From positions 51,468,925 to 51,532,924 of the forward strand of contig CM045768.1 in assembly GCA_025200525.1 (NCBI GenBank): a stretch of DNA of 64,000 nucleotides, written 5' to 3'. Under the pieces are notes generated by a model. It did no database searches, was not told where the DNA came from, and saw only the letters and a list, made by a program, of their open reading frames with translations. Each line of letters opens with the position of its first letter. The stretch's first letter is position 1. This document shows, piece by piece, positions 11,192 through 22,714 of this stretch. Source of the stretch: Camellia lanceoleosa (lineage: Eukaryota; Streptophyta; Magnoliopsida; Ericales; Theaceae). Position numbers and translations under genes: made by a program.

Positions 11192-13257
11192 AACCCCTAG
11201 GTTCTATTACCTCGGCATTCTGAGGTGATGGAACCTACACTGTTCGTTCATCTGTGCCCCTCTGTCCGAGATCAAACTCGCCGACCTCAAAGTTTCCTGG
11301 ACTTTACTATCCACTTCTGTCAAGTATCAAGCTTCATGTTTTTCAAGCTATCATACTTCCTAGCCGAAGTTTCTGGTTTCATTAATTCATAAACTCCAAG
11401 AGCTTTGCAACTGCTCTATTCATATTCTCTGGTGGGTTTTTGATTTCCAGTCATCTATTTGACTCCGGCGATTTTCATATCGGCGTTCATTTCATTTGGT
11501 AGGTTCATAAACTCTTTTATTAAGCTCAATCTTTCATAACCCTTCTGAATCCGTTTACTTGCCCTCTGTTGCCTTCTATTTTCGTTTGTCTTCAAATTTT
11601 GCATTGTTTGAATGCCTGGCACTGTTCTTGCCATATTCACTTTCTGTTGCTAGCATCGTGCTTGGGTCATTACTTTCTTGTTTCTTCATATACTTACTTA
11701 GTGCCTATGCACTTGGCTTTATCTTTGAACTTTGTCGTCCTCTTGACTCTGATTTTTCTCTTTATTCAATCCTCTGGCTTTTTCTCTTTCTAGCTCTTTT
11801 GCTTAAATTCGTCATTGTTCCAAGCTTTCAAGCTCTGCAACTGTCTTCGTTCCTTTCCGCCAGTGAAGCTTACGTCATTCTGTCATTTTCACATCCGTCG
11901 TCAGACTTCGGCAATTCTCATTCCGGCTTCCCTCTTTCTAGTAAGCCACTGTTCCTCATGGTTTTATTACTTGTTGCTTTTCAAGAAGCTCTACTTCATT
12001 ATTAACCACCATTGCTGTTTTACCCGTTGTTTCCAAACCATCTTCTTGAATACATGCCGTTCACATATCTGTTGATTTCTGCCACTGTTTTTGGCTTGAC
12101 ACACCTATGCAATCTTTTTGTCTTGATTTCTTGATAGCTTCATCACCATTTTTGATTTTCGAATTACATTTCTTGTTTTACATTTCTTTTTGTATGCTTC
12201 CCGCATTTAGAATTTTTTCAATTTTTTTTTTTTTTTTGAACATAATCTGCAAATCACTTCGGGGTAGTACACCTCGGATAAGCGTCTCTTCGGAATTATC
12301 ATCAAGTAGACACCTTGGATCAACATAACCTCGGTACTTTATTTCTACAAGTGTGTTGAGGCTTTCAAGTCTTTGCTTTCTCATTCTTCTCGGTGGCTCC
12401 TTCTTTGGCGTCCTCGAGGACTTCTGCGTCCTCGTGTCCAGATCTCTGCCTTCTCTGGTTCTCGTATGATTCTATACTTTAGAAAAAATGTACATGTCTT
12501 TCCAAAGTATACCTTAAGCTAATGCAATTTCCTCGGGGTGTCACACGTTGGTTGTACCCATTGATTTATTTGACCTCGGCTTAACACTTGAAAATATTTT
12601 AACAAATATTTTCACAAGTGTTGCTTCAAGACTTCTGTCTTCCATTATCTTCCAAGTCTTGGCAACATGGTTATCATATCTTGGAAACGTCTTTCAGTTC
12701 ATCTCGGCTATACCAAACTTGTAAATTGCTTGAAATTTCAACAAGTGATAGACTTCACAATCTTCGGTTAACTCATCTTGTAATTTTCTCAAAAATTTCA
12801 ACAAGTGTTAACATTCCTTGCTCCTTAATTATCATTCCTTCCCCCTGCATCTTCTCCCTGCCCCCTAATGTGAACATAAGTTGCACTTAGGATCACATTA
12901 GGGAAGTTGGCTTTGTGCCGTAGTCACAGACCTGATGTGATCTTCTTTCGCCGATGTATTAAAACTTCTGGTATTTAATTCGCCCCCTTTAGACCCTCTT
13001 TCTCTTGGCCTCTGCAAACTATCATCGCTGTTTCTTGAAACATTTATTCCTTTCATAATTCTGGTCACCACTTCTGGCGTGCACTTAGTGCTTCTGTTCT
13101 AACCAAAACGACGTTTGACTCCGGTGAATCTTTTGCCGACATTTAACTTTGTGCACTCTTTAACTTGTAAATTCTCTTAGAATTTCAACAAGTGTTTAAG
13201 CCATTCTTCATTCTCGATTTTAACTCTGCTTGTAAACTTTTCTCGGGTTTCAACATC
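11192..13257 (-). other. Element A internal sequence without recognisable coding
   Basis: Next to the 3' LTR the minus strand reads AGAACCTAGGGGTT, similar to the polypurine tract of B. In B the antisense accessory gene occupies this side of the element. Here the plus strand has open stretches (about 11559-12005) of Ser/Leu/Phe-rich composition that I cannot match to that gene. Confidence 0.5.
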
Positions 13258-13376
13258 ATCTCGGCTTAACTTCGGTTAAGCATCATCTCAGTTTAACTTC
13301 GGTTAAACATCATCTCGGCTTAACTTCGGTTAAGCATCATCTCAGTTTAACTTCGGTTAAACGTCATCTCGGCTTT
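13258..13376 (-). repeat. Short tandem array, four units of about 29 bp
   Basis: The unit is CATCTC(A/G)G(C/T)TTAACTTCGGTTAA(G/A). Each unit contains the dyad TTAAC-ttc-GGTTAA. It belongs to the same hairpin family as 14580-15195. Confidence 0.8.
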
Positions 13377-13547
13377 TTGACGTTCTTCCTTTTTTGTCGC
13401 TTGTACTCTTGTACCTTTTTGCTTTTCAAACAATGTAAGCTCTGCATATGGCCGATGTGCCCCCTTGTTCTTGAATGTCTAATTTAACTTTCCTTCTCTG
13501 AATGCTTGTACCTTTGTCTTTTCTTGACTGCCTTCTTTATGCAATCT

Positions 13548-14579
13548 TCTCGGGGTTACATACCTCGGGTATAATAACTACAATCTTTACTTCGGCAAGA
13601 TACTGACCTGCAAACTTTTCATATATTTCAACAAGCATAAGACATATACTATTCAATGTTAACTTTTGCAAACTTTTCTCAAGTTTCAACGAGTGTTTAA
13701 ACAGTAATCTCAGTCTATTCTACTTGTAAATTGCTACAAATTTCAACAAGGATTAACATATCTGATAAACTTTTCTCAAGTTATAACAAGTGTTAAATAA
13801 TGATCTACTTAGATTTTACTTCAACTCAGAATTGTTTGCAAATTTCAACATATGATTGCATGTCGGCCAACCTTCAACTTGTATATTGCTATAAATTTCA
13901 ACAAGTGTTAAGCATCTTCTTTGGTTTAACCAACCAGTAGATTGCTATAAGTCTATAAGCAATAACATCGGCTTCACTTCGACTTGTAAATTGCTACAAA
14001 TTTCAACAAGCGAAGAGAAACAATAATCTCGACTTATCTTTAACTTGTAAATTGCTAGCTTAACTTGGTTAAGCATCATCTCGTTTAACCAACTTGTAAA
14101 TTCATACAGAACTTCAACAAGTGTTACTCCATGAACTCGATCTATCTTCATCTTGTAAATTGCTACAAATTTCAACAAGCGATAGACAAGGAATGATCTC
14201 GACTTACCTCCAACTTGTAAATCGCTACAAATTTCAACAAGTGTTAAGGATCGTTTCACTCAGCGGTTTGTAAATTGCTACAAATTTCAACAAGTGATAA
14301 GGAATCTTTGTCGACAACAACTTGTAATTGCTACAAATTTCAACAAGTGTTAAGGAATGGTTTCACTCAACAACTTGTAAATTGCTACCAATTTCAACAA
14401 GTGTTAAGGAATCTTTGTCGACAACAACTTGTAAATTGCTACAAATTTCAACAAGTGTTAAGGAATGGTTTCAGCTTAACAACTTGTAAATTGCTACAAA
14501 TTTCAACAAGTGTTAAGGAATCTTTGTCAGCTTAACAACTTGTAAATTGCTACAAATTTCAACAAGTGTTAAGGAATCT
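13548..14579 (-). repeat. Tandem array of about 60-bp hairpin units (type 1)
   Basis: Each unit contains AACTTGTAAATTGCTACAAA then TTTCAACAAGTG. The outer parts (ACTTG...CAAGT and AATT...AATT) are complementary, so each unit can form a stem-loop. Copies are diverged at the left and nearly identical at 14270-14579. The same unit is in element C (54210-55200), and a reverse-oriented relative is in element B (45775-46140). Confidence 0.88.
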
Positions 14580-15195
14580 TTTGGTCTTAACTTCGGTTAA
14601 GAATCTTCTCACCTAACTACGGTTAAGCATCTTCTTGGCTTAACTACGGTTAAGCATCTTCTTGATCTTAACTACGGTTAAGCATCTTCTTGGTCTTAAC
14701 TTCAGGTTAAGAATCTTCTCGGCTTAACTACGGTTAAGCATCTTCTTGGTCTTAACTACGGTTAAGCATCTTCTTGGTCTTAACTTCGGGTTAAGAATCT
14801 TCTCGGCTTAACTACGGTTAAGCATCTTCTTGGTCTTAACTACGGTTAAGCATCTTCTTGGTCTTAACTACGGTTAAGCAGCTTCTTAGTCTTAACTACG
14901 GTTAAGAATCTTCTTCGCAACTACCGGTAAAAGCATCTTCTTGGCTTAACTACGGTTAAGCATCTTCTTGGTCTTAACTTCGGGTTAAGAATCTTCTCGG
15001 CTTAACTACGGTTAAGCATCTTCTTGGTCTTAACTTCGGGTTAAGAATCTTCTCGACTTAACTACGGTTAAGCATCTTCTTGGTCTTAACTACGGTTAAG
15101 CATATTCTTGGTCTTAACTTCGGGTTAAGAATCTTCTCGGCTTAACTACGGTTAAGCATCTTCTTGGTCTTAACTACGGTTAAGCATCTTTTTGG
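14580..15195 (-). repeat. Tandem array of about 28-bp hairpin units (type 2), roughly 20 copies
   Basis: The unit is CTTAACTACGGTTAAG plus CATCTTCTTGGT, alternating with a variant CTTAACTTCGGGTTAAG plus AATCTTCTCGG. CTTAAC and GTTAAG flank a short loop. A higher-order alternation of the two variants suggests recent block amplification. Not CRISPR: spacers are not unique and the host is a plant. Confidence 0.88.
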
Positions 15196-15359
15196 ATTTA
15201 AGCCGGGGTTTTCAACCCAGCCAACTTTAGTCTGATCTTTTGTGTTTCCTTTTTATCCTCTGGGATCTTAGATCTGTTCGTCTCTTCTCGGACTTAAGCG
15301 CCGAGATCTTATCTTCTTAGATCTGCTCACTCGGGTTGAGCTCTTCTTTTCCCAGGCCT

Positions 15360-15827
15360 ACTCATCTAGGCCAAGATCATGTCTTCTAGGATCCGGGATC
15401 TGGAATCCGGAATCTGCTCACTTAGGCTGAGTTCTCGTCTTCTCGGGCCCACTCATCTAGGCCGAGATGATATCTTCTCGGATCCGGGATCTAGAATCCA
15501 GGATCTGCTCACTTAGGCTGAGCTCTTCTATACTTGAATGTCATATCTTTGGGAGCACTCATGCCCCCTGTCTTTGCATCCTTTCTGGAATGGTCTTCGT
15601 TCTTCCGCAGGTATCTATCCTTCCATACCTGGAGGTCATCTTTGTTGTAGTATCCGCTTCAATCTGTTGTCTTTGATGCGTCACCTTCCTGGCCGACGTC
15701 TTTCACTCCGTGACTCTGGTCACGAGTTTACGTATTCGCAGTTGTCCCTTCAAGGTTGAGGTCAATAGGTCTCCTACTCCCGCAGAGTGTTTGTCTTCAA
15801 TCGATCCTTCTATCCGCTATTAGCCAT
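15360..15827 (-). pseudogene. gag leader remnant of element A
   Basis: On the minus strand an ATG at 15827-15825 (MANSG, then a stop) lies where C has MASNAQNEKVGG. It is followed by degenerate sequence resembling the N-terminal gag leaders of B and C (for example the segment around 15590-15770). The gag core, protease and all later domains are missing. Confidence 0.6.
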
Positions 15828-15844
15828 CTATTCTCCTTTCTTTC

Positions 15845-15862
15845 CCACAGACGGCGCCAAAT
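15845..15862 (-). other. Primer-binding site of element A
   Basis: On the minus strand, just inside the 5' LTR, the sequence is TTGGCGCCGTCTGTGGG. B has TTGGCACCGTCTGTGGG and C has TTGGTACCGTCTGTGGG at the same place. A TGG start adjacent to the LTR is what a site complementary to a tRNA 3'-CCA end looks like. I do not assign the tRNA. Confidence 0.75.
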
Positions 15863-16425
15863 TGTGTGAGTGATTTTCCCACCACACCGCTTAGTAACAA
15901 TTTGGAAACCGGCGAGAATAGATGGCACTGACCGACCTATGAAATATAAGAATCATGGTGGTTTCACCACCCGAGGCACTCCGACGATCAAGTCAGTATA
16001 TCTCTCAAAGATAAATCAAGTGCTAAACTCACAAGCTTGAGTATCAAAAGCATACCTTAGACCCATGGGGTGCCTCTCTTTATAACCAATACAATCCTAG
16101 TCCCAATAGAGCTGGCCCTAATGGACTCAGGATTATTGCTAATCTGGGACTCTCAGTGGGATTAGGATAAACTCTCTAAGAGTCTTATCTTTACCCAAAC
16201 TGAAGTCTTCTCCCAATCTAGGACTCTTGTCCATATCCAGGTTGAGTTCCCTCTTCATTCTAGGACTCTTGTCCCCTATCCACTTATCTCGGATTCCGAT
16301 ATCTTCGGAGATAACCTCGGCCTAACCGAGATCACCTCGGCATCACGACCAGGACACGTGGCACCTCGGCTGACACGTCGGCGTCACCTTACCACGTGTT
16401 GGTACTCAGAAAATATATCCCCACA
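15863..16425 (-). repeat. Element A 5' LTR
   Basis: Partner of 10624-11191. It is followed on the right by the target duplication GGTAC. It shares CACGTGTTGGTACTC, ATCTCGGATTCCGATATC and the terminal ATATATCCCCACA with the LTR of element C. Confidence 0.92.
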
Positions 16426-16430
16426 GGTAC

Positions 16431-16797
16431 TAAGCTCAATTTATCAAACCTATAGTCTCACTCAAAGACCAACTTGTATACGGCCAGTACAGAGCAACAA
16501 TTTAAACCTAGTTATAGTCATGTGAAGTGAAAATTCAGCAAATCTCCAGCATAATTTCAGCACTGTGATTGTGTACCACCCAACTTCATCACTTCATCAC
16601 TTCATCAATAGCTTTAAGTCAATATTACACAATAAAAATGCAGGCTGATATATACACAAGAAGATAAATAACAAAAAAGAAATTCTCACCACCACACAAG
16701 GATATTGAACACAAGAGGCACATAAACACGCACGTATTACATTTACAAAGATATATATACAAACAGTGATACACACATTGCATTTACGGAAAACTTC
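16431..16797. other. Spacer and probable 3' UTR of the DUF674 gene
   Basis: No separate gene. The stop codon of the minus-strand gene ends at 16798, so this stretch should hold its 3' UTR. Element A inserted about 370 bp beyond the stop. No unambiguous polyadenylation signal picked out. Confidence 0.45.
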
Positions 16798-19700
16798 CTA
16801 AACTTTTAGCATTACCTCTGGATGTGGCTCCCTCTGGTTAAAGACATCACTCAGAACTGTTTTTGAGATTAAAGAAGCATTTAGCAGATTCAGGGCCTGC
16901 AACATAGAATGGGGGTCTTTACAAATCAATTTGTAAATCAGAGCCACAACCACCTTTCAGGTAATAATTTACAAAGCAAGTACATTGGTCATTGCTTCTA
17001 TCAGCTTGTGGCTTTTACCAGTTCAAAGGCTAGTTAATATTGTAGGCAATTAGCCACTTACAATGATCTCAACACATTGTGAAGCTATAGTAGACCACAT
17101 CAGCGAAAGGAACATGCTAGGAAGCCCGAAAAACCAAAAGGTTGTTAGAAAATGAAGTGTATGGTGTACATTTAAATTTAGTGTTCCGTGGGTGACGCCC
17201 CAACTGAATCTAATCCATTGTATTCTCTTGCTACTTTTTGGGGAAATTTTCTGGGCTTTGTAGCATTGCTGAGAAATGCCATGAAGAGGTGGCATAATTA
17301 AGTGTGTAGCTCAAAGGAGGGGTCCAAGCATCATTTGAATGGTGATTTCAACCAGAAACTTCTATCCACATTTGGTAAAGTCCTATAGAATATACTAGGA
17401 GTATTTAAGTACATTTTATGAAGGTGACTCAAAGCTGATGCAAGTAGAATCTAAAAGGACCTGTCCCCTAGCTTCAGAATTATAATTTTTTTCAGCTTAT
17501 TTAAGCTATTTTTATAGCATAAGTTGTAAGTAGAAGCAAGTACAACAATGGTCTAGCATCGAATCCCAAAATTTATATTAAAATAAATAGTTTTTTTTAT
17601 AAAAAAAAAGGGCACAAGCAGTCAATTTAAGCTACAGCAATCAGACTTAAAATGATATTCAAACTTTTCCTTTGAGATTATTGGTGGAAATGTCTCCAGA
17701 CACCTAGGTGCCCCAAGGAAACAATATATTGTGTCATTAGAATTAAAGACAAATCATCACCAAGGTCAATGAATCAGTGATGATGAGTTGTATTCACTTC
17801 AATGTAATGTATTTGTACTTTCATGCTTTCCTGAATACAGAGGGCCTTCAATTTCATAGGACACCAAATTGTGCACTGATGAATCATATAGGCATCTCTA
17901 TGATCAAATTAAAGAATTTTGACAAATTTAGAATTTCATTTAAAACCATAAATCTTACCTCGTCAATGCCCATGGTCACCACACGCTCCACAACATCGTT
18001 GATTGGCACATTCAATTGGTTGAGAAGTGCTACACTCATGATAGGGGAAAGTGGTGTCACATACAAGTTATCTGTAATCATGAATGTTGCAGGCCCCTTC
18101 ATGTATCCTTTCCCAGCATTGATTTCTCCAGTGGGAGCCATAACGACAGGAAAACGACCTCCCTCTTCCAAAGGTTCTGTGGGAGAGCTCTTTGATTCAG
18201 CTTTTGCATCGGTCTCTGACCATGACCCACTGTCAAAATTAAACTTGTACTGTGGATAAAAGGCTTCTTCTATCTGAAGTAGCTGCTTCTCAAACTTGGA
18301 AAATAGAACTAACTTTGGACAGACAATTTTCTTGCACTCTTCTGACTTAATGTAACTTCCAGCACTCAAAACGTCAGCACTCTTGTACAAGTTATCCATG
18401 CACCCAAAGCCAGAATTCTTACTGAGAAGCTTTATTACAGACCCAATAGGAAAAGTGAGGAAGCTGAATAAAAATTCCACCACATCCACTCCAGCTTCCG
18501 CATACAAAATTGTTTTCTTAGATTTGCTGACTAGAAGTTTCAAGTTCATATTATTTGAGTTAGCAGCTCTAGACTTTTTGTCCGATTGAGCTCTTTTCTT
18601 CTGCTGGAATTTTACAGTATCTTTTATGCTGCTGCCTTGGTTTGGCAGTATCACCGCTGTCAAGGGTGACTTGGAGAGCAATGCAAACTTCAGCAGAAGC
18701 AGTACCTAACCCAGGCCATCAAATTTAGGAGTGAAATGAGAAAAAGAAAAAAAAAATATTCAACAGTGACATGAGCTAGGCAACGAACAAAACAACATAC
18801 ATATAACATATTTCTAACAAAAAATTTGCCCTCCCTAGACCCCCTGCTTTAGCAGGAGCCTCATGCACTAGGTCATCCTTTTTAGTATATTGTTGGTCCA
18901 TGAATTGGTAAGGAACCACCATAGAAATGATTCTCCTACCAGGAGTGCTATTAAGGTGAATTTGATGAAAGCTTATGATTCAGTATGTGAGCCACCATAA
19001 CCATTCATGTTCTACATGCCAAGGCTAGTCATGTTCTGTGTTTTGTTCCCCCTGTGCTGTAGCCTTTTATCATTGTTATTGATAAAATATATATATATAT
19101 ATATTGCAAGAAAGGGTGAATTATATTTGCTAAATTCATTTACAAAAGTTTGACATTCTGAGTTAGTTAAAAAACAGAGGCATTTCCCCATTTCAGTTAC
19201 TTGCTTAAGTGTTTATCTTGTGTGGTTTGGAAGAAAAATAAATTGATGACATGAAACCACTAACCAACAGAAGAGATGTAGCCAATGGAACACTGCAATA
19301 ACTCATTACAATTATGTTCTTCTATGCACGCTTACACTCACACCTAATGTGAGAGTGGGCTGCACTCCCCCTCTCTCACATTTGCTGTAAGTGTTAATGT
19401 TAGTATCTTTCTTTTCAATTCAATATATCAAGTGAAGGCCTTATCTTTCTTTTCAATTCAATATATCAAGTGAAGGCCTTAAATTCCAGAATGCGATGAT
19501 TCAAACGAAAATTGTTGAACTAAATTCAGTTTTCCACCCTTTGAGCTCAAAAACAAGACAAAAAAAAAAACACAAAACAAAAACACTTTAAACTTAATCT
19601 TATTATTCATAAACTTTCATAGATCATATTTGTGTATAATTTAATTGGCCAAAATAACACTACACCTTACTGGGAAGTCAAGGGTTGAGTCTTGCAACCA

Positions 19701-21279
19701 ATAACACTACCCCTCTCCATGCAACGGCCTCATATGCAATCGATATATATCTATTTTATTATATATAGAAACATCTCAGTTGGTGTTGACATTTGTTGTT
19801 TCCTAAATTCTATTCCCAAAATAACCCACAAGCATTGCATAATTTTCATGTACATTTTTTTTTTTTTTTTTCCTTTCTAGCCATTACAAAAAGGTTACAG
19901 TTCACTACACATATTTATCAAAAATAAAAAAATTTACCCCACTACGCATTTTTCCTCTCCTCTCTCTCTCTCTCTCCCCTCAAGATTTCACTTTTTTCAT
20001 TTCTAATGTCACTTTTTTTCCTCCAACCATTGTTGAAGTAAAAATACAAAGACAAGCATTGTCAGGTTTTTCTCCTGTACAAATTATACTATATTTCATC
20101 TTTTTCCAACTCATAACCTCCTCTATTTGTTTGGGCAAAAAATACTTTTCAATGTTTGGTGATGGTGGTGGTAGAATGAAGGTGGAGATGGAGATGGAGA
20201 TGGAGATGGAGGTAGAGGTGAAGACATGGTGATGGGACAACCGTAGTGGTGATGGCGACGGTGATGTTGCCTGTGGCCGTGGTGACGGTGGCGTGGTGAC
20301 ATTGGTAAAAATTTAGTCCAAAAAAGGTTTTCTGCTTTTTAAAAATATAAAATATTTTTTGTCTCAATATGAAAAATATTTTCGGTTGAATTTTGTTTTT
20401 CATTGTAACAAACACCAAAAATACGAAAAAAAAATATTTTGTAAAAAATATTTTCTGCCCATAATAAAAGTCATATATTCATATCAAAATTTGTAACCTA
20501 TAATAGCACACTCATCACCTATCGTGCACACACCGCTAGTATATATATGTACACTTCAAATGTGCAATCTATATGACAAATTGACACCTACTGAGATGAA
20601 TTTGATTTCATAATAATTGTCTAAAAACACAGAGTGTGATATAATGATAAATAATTGCAAGAACAATACCTCCTTTGCTCCAATTTCAACAGTCCTCTCC
20701 TCAACCTCATTTCCATCCTTGATCCCAAGCTTACGGAAAAGCGAAATGCAAGCAGCGGTAGAACCAGGAATCACCTGCAAATCATCAGTGATCATAAACC
20801 TAGCAGCTCCTCCCTTCAAAAACACTCCACCGTCTTCTTCGCGCGAGTACCAAATTCCACGCCCCAGAGAGCAGGCATGGAGCTTCAATCGATTGCATTC
20901 GGACTCCGATGCGTTTTTCGGATCAAGCAACAAATCCTTATATTGATCATTTCGCAGATTGCGAGCTTCAAGAGACGACACGCTACCGTAGATTCGGGTT
21001 ACGGAGCCGATCGCGGCCGATTCGGAGCTGAGCAATCGAACCACTTTCCCTAGTGGTAGTGTCAAGAACGAGAGGAGCGAGTCGACGAACTCGTAGTCGG
21101 ACTCGGCGAAGATGACTCGGTTTCTGGTCTTGTCTACCAGAATCTTCAAGGTGATAACCTTCAAGGGTTGTTCATGGCGGTTTCAGTGTGAATTGAAGTA
21201 ACAGAAAGGTGAAAAAAGAACATACAGTTTTTGATTTGTGTACCTGGCGATCACTGGAAGTGTTGCGACCTCCATACAT
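16798..21279 (-). CDS. DUF674-family protein, complete four-exon gene
   Basis: Exons on the minus strand: 21279-21244, 21158-20670, 18705-17959 and 16896-16798, with GT/AG borders, all in phase 0. The joined frame is 456 codons plus TAG. Exon 1 encodes MYGGRNTSSDRQ. Residues 13-195 and 228-456 are two copies of the plant DUF674 domain. Each has the opening LKxLV-x-xxxxVxFAE followed by F(V/L)xSxLxFLxxPxGxVxxLL, and a later (R/T)FMI(T/D)D-L-V-P-S block. They are joined by a basic linker (KKRAQSDKKSR, near 213-223). Exon 4 gives ALNLLNASLISKTVLSDVF, the usual C-terminal motif. No signal peptide, membrane span or catalytic motif stands out. Function of the family is unknown. The start rests on the only in-frame ATG before a good donor; a different first exon is possible. 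Confidence 0.88.
19405..19480. repeat. Perfect 38-bp tandem duplication in intron 2 of the DUF674 gene
   Basis: Two adjacent identical copies (19405-19442, 19443-19480), beginning ATCTTTCTTTTCAATTC and ending GTGAAGGCCTT. Intron 2 (18706-20669) also carries a TA run (19087-19102), a CT run (19960-19976) and a GGAGAT-type array (20178-20220). Confidence 0.85.
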
Positions 21280-21468
21280 GTTGGAGAGAGAAATTTCAGA
21301 GCAAAGTTGGGGGAGAGAGTCTCTGGGCAATGGATTTTGGAGCGAATTGAGGAGAGAGAAGACGATGATCAGTGCTGAAGGAGGACTTGGAGGAGACCAC
21401 ACCAATCTCTTCGTACATACAGGGGCTCCGCCCGCGTGGTGTCATCTCGGTCCCATGCATGTCATGTT
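21280..21468 (-). promoter_or_regulatory. Probable 5' UTR and proximal promoter of the DUF674 gene
   Basis: Between the proposed start codon and the first upstream transposon end there are only about 190 bp. The minus strand is CT-rich near the start codon (CTCTCTCCAAC). No clear TATA box. The nested insertion beginning near 21469 displaced whatever lay further upstream. Confidence 0.4.
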
Positions 21469-22024
21469 AGGCCTTGTTTGGATGTTCTTAAAAATATATA
21501 TACGTTTTTTGATTAAAATAAATTTTTTTAAAAAAATTCCTATCTAAGTTTAGAAAGTTAAAAAAAACAATAAATAAATACTACTCAACTTTTTCACTTA
21601 AAAAAAAAAAAACGAATTACACTAACCCGTCCCTATAGTTTGGAACTTGTGTCACTTTAATTCCTGACTTTTAATTGTGACATATTTAATCATAAATTTT
21701 AAATCTTGTTCTAAATAAGAACAATTGAAGATACTATTGTTCAATTTCAATGGCAAAGTCGTCAATTTTATAAAATATAAACTAATTTGATAAAAATAAA
21801 TGTAAAAAAATATTAGAAAAATTAGCCTAAGGTCTCTCTCCCATTTTTTGTAATGAAAAATATCCATAATATTATTTTATAATGTCTAAGATCTCTCAAC
21901 CCCACTCATATATATGATAGAGAATTTTGAGAAGAAACGAAAGAGCTTCAAAAAAATATCTTCAAAAACAAGCTTTGGTCTCTCTCTTGTCACTCTCTGC
22001 TTCTTCTTTCTGTGCCCTACATCA

Positions 22025-22161
22025 ATGGCAGCAGGGTTGGTATCCAACGGCGATTTCTCCGCTGCAAAGTCTCCGGTCGTCAACCAGCTATGTTGCTTCT
22101 ATTTACAGCGAGGTTCAAGGTCGTCCATGGCCCCCGTAGCTCCGCCACCGGCGACCTCGAC
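22025..22161 (+). pseudogene. Fragment of pyrophosphate-fructose 6-phosphate 1-phosphotransferase beta subunit
   Basis: The ATG at 22025 starts MAAGLVSNGDFSAAKSP, the usual plant PFP-beta N-terminus. One base out of frame comes SSTSYVASIYSEVQ. In a third frame comes FKVVHGPRSSATGDLD, matching the family's FKVVDGP-SSA-G-PDEIAKLF region. The residues normally between the last two blocks (about 15-20) are deleted. Intact PFP beta is a cytosolic glycolytic/gluconeogenic enzyme of about 560 residues; only its first 50-60 are represented, in three frames, so this copy cannot make it. It heads the captured segment in the Pack-MULE. Confidence 0.82.
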
Positions 22162-22390
22162 TCTTCCGTTTGCATCACCGCCACTGCTTCTATTAACTAA
22201 TCTCTCTTCTCTGTTTTATTATAATGTTTTTACAAAATTGCTTTCTTCATTTCAATCTAATCAAATCTCTTTCTCGATTGTCTTTTAAATGAAATCCAAG
22301 CTCTATCTATCTGTAAAAGTTAGGTGTGTAAAACCCTAATTTTGATTTTCTCACTCATGATGCTAAACCCATCGGATTCATAGAATTGGG

Positions 22391-22714
22391 ATGAAGATAA
22401 CAAAAATTAATTATCTAAATCTGGTGGAAGTGGCATTGTCATACTCGACACCTTCACGAGCAACTCTTGTTGCTGGGACTTTTGTGGTTGTCACTCTCAT
22501 GCTCTCAATCTATCTACTTTTCGAACACCTTTCCGCTTACAAAAACACTGAGGTCTCTTCTCTCTCCACCTCTTCTTTGCCATTTCCATGATTAAACTTT
22601 TGTTATACCCTCTGTTTTATTTGAATTTTTTGGTTTTGGGTTTTCTTTGACAAGAGCAAAATTCTTGATTGGGGTTATCTTGATGGTTCCTTGCTATGTT
22701 GTTGAATCAGTGAA
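22391..22714 (+). pseudogene. Fragment of a LAZ1/TMEM184-like (DUF300) membrane protein gene
   Basis: Exon-like 22391-22552 encodes ATLVAGTFVVVTLMLSIYL then LFEHLSAYKNTE and ends at a GT donor. This is the first membrane span of plant DUF300 proteins (LFEHLSAYKNPE). After an intron-like gap, about 22655-22714 encodes KFLIGVILMVPCYVVES in a shifted frame, because one A is missing in the CAAAATTC run. Later helices are absent. Intact relatives are seven-span proteins of endomembranes or tonoplast. The retained intron shows DNA-level capture. Confidence 0.82.

Larger units (their letters stand above)
10624..16425 (-). mobile_element. Element A: gag-pol-less LTR retrotransposon of the Tat family (non-autonomous)
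   Basis: A 5802-bp element with LTRs at 10624-11191 and 15863-16425 and a perfect 5-bp target duplication GGTAC (10619-10623 and 16426-16430). The minus strand is sense: the primer-binding site lies just inside the right LTR and a polypurine-like stretch just inside the left. The interior has a short gag-leader remnant (about 15360-15827), then hairpin-forming tandem arrays (13258-15195), then anonymous sequence. No protease, reverse transcriptase or integrase is present. Its LTR ends and repeats match elements B and C, so it is probably a deletion derivative that needs enzymes from a relative. The LTRs are very similar, pointing to recent insertion. Confidence 0.9.

Noticed and set aside
11559..12005. 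148-codon open frame in element A, apparently membrane-like
   Set aside because: Ser/Leu/Phe-rich because of T/C-rich DNA. It does not match the antisense gene of B and has no conserved motif I can name.
14580..15195. Regular short repeats resembling a CRISPR array
   Set aside because: Intervals between repeats are themselves repeated, the units are dyads of a retrotransposon family, and the sequence is plant nuclear DNA.
17050..17295. 81-codon open frame on the minus strand
   Set aside because: It lies within intron 3 of the DUF674 gene and has no recognisable family.
20149..20418. Open frames with Ser/Ile or Leu/His repeats
   Set aside because: They reflect the GGAGAT-type microsatellite in intron 2 of the DUF674 gene.
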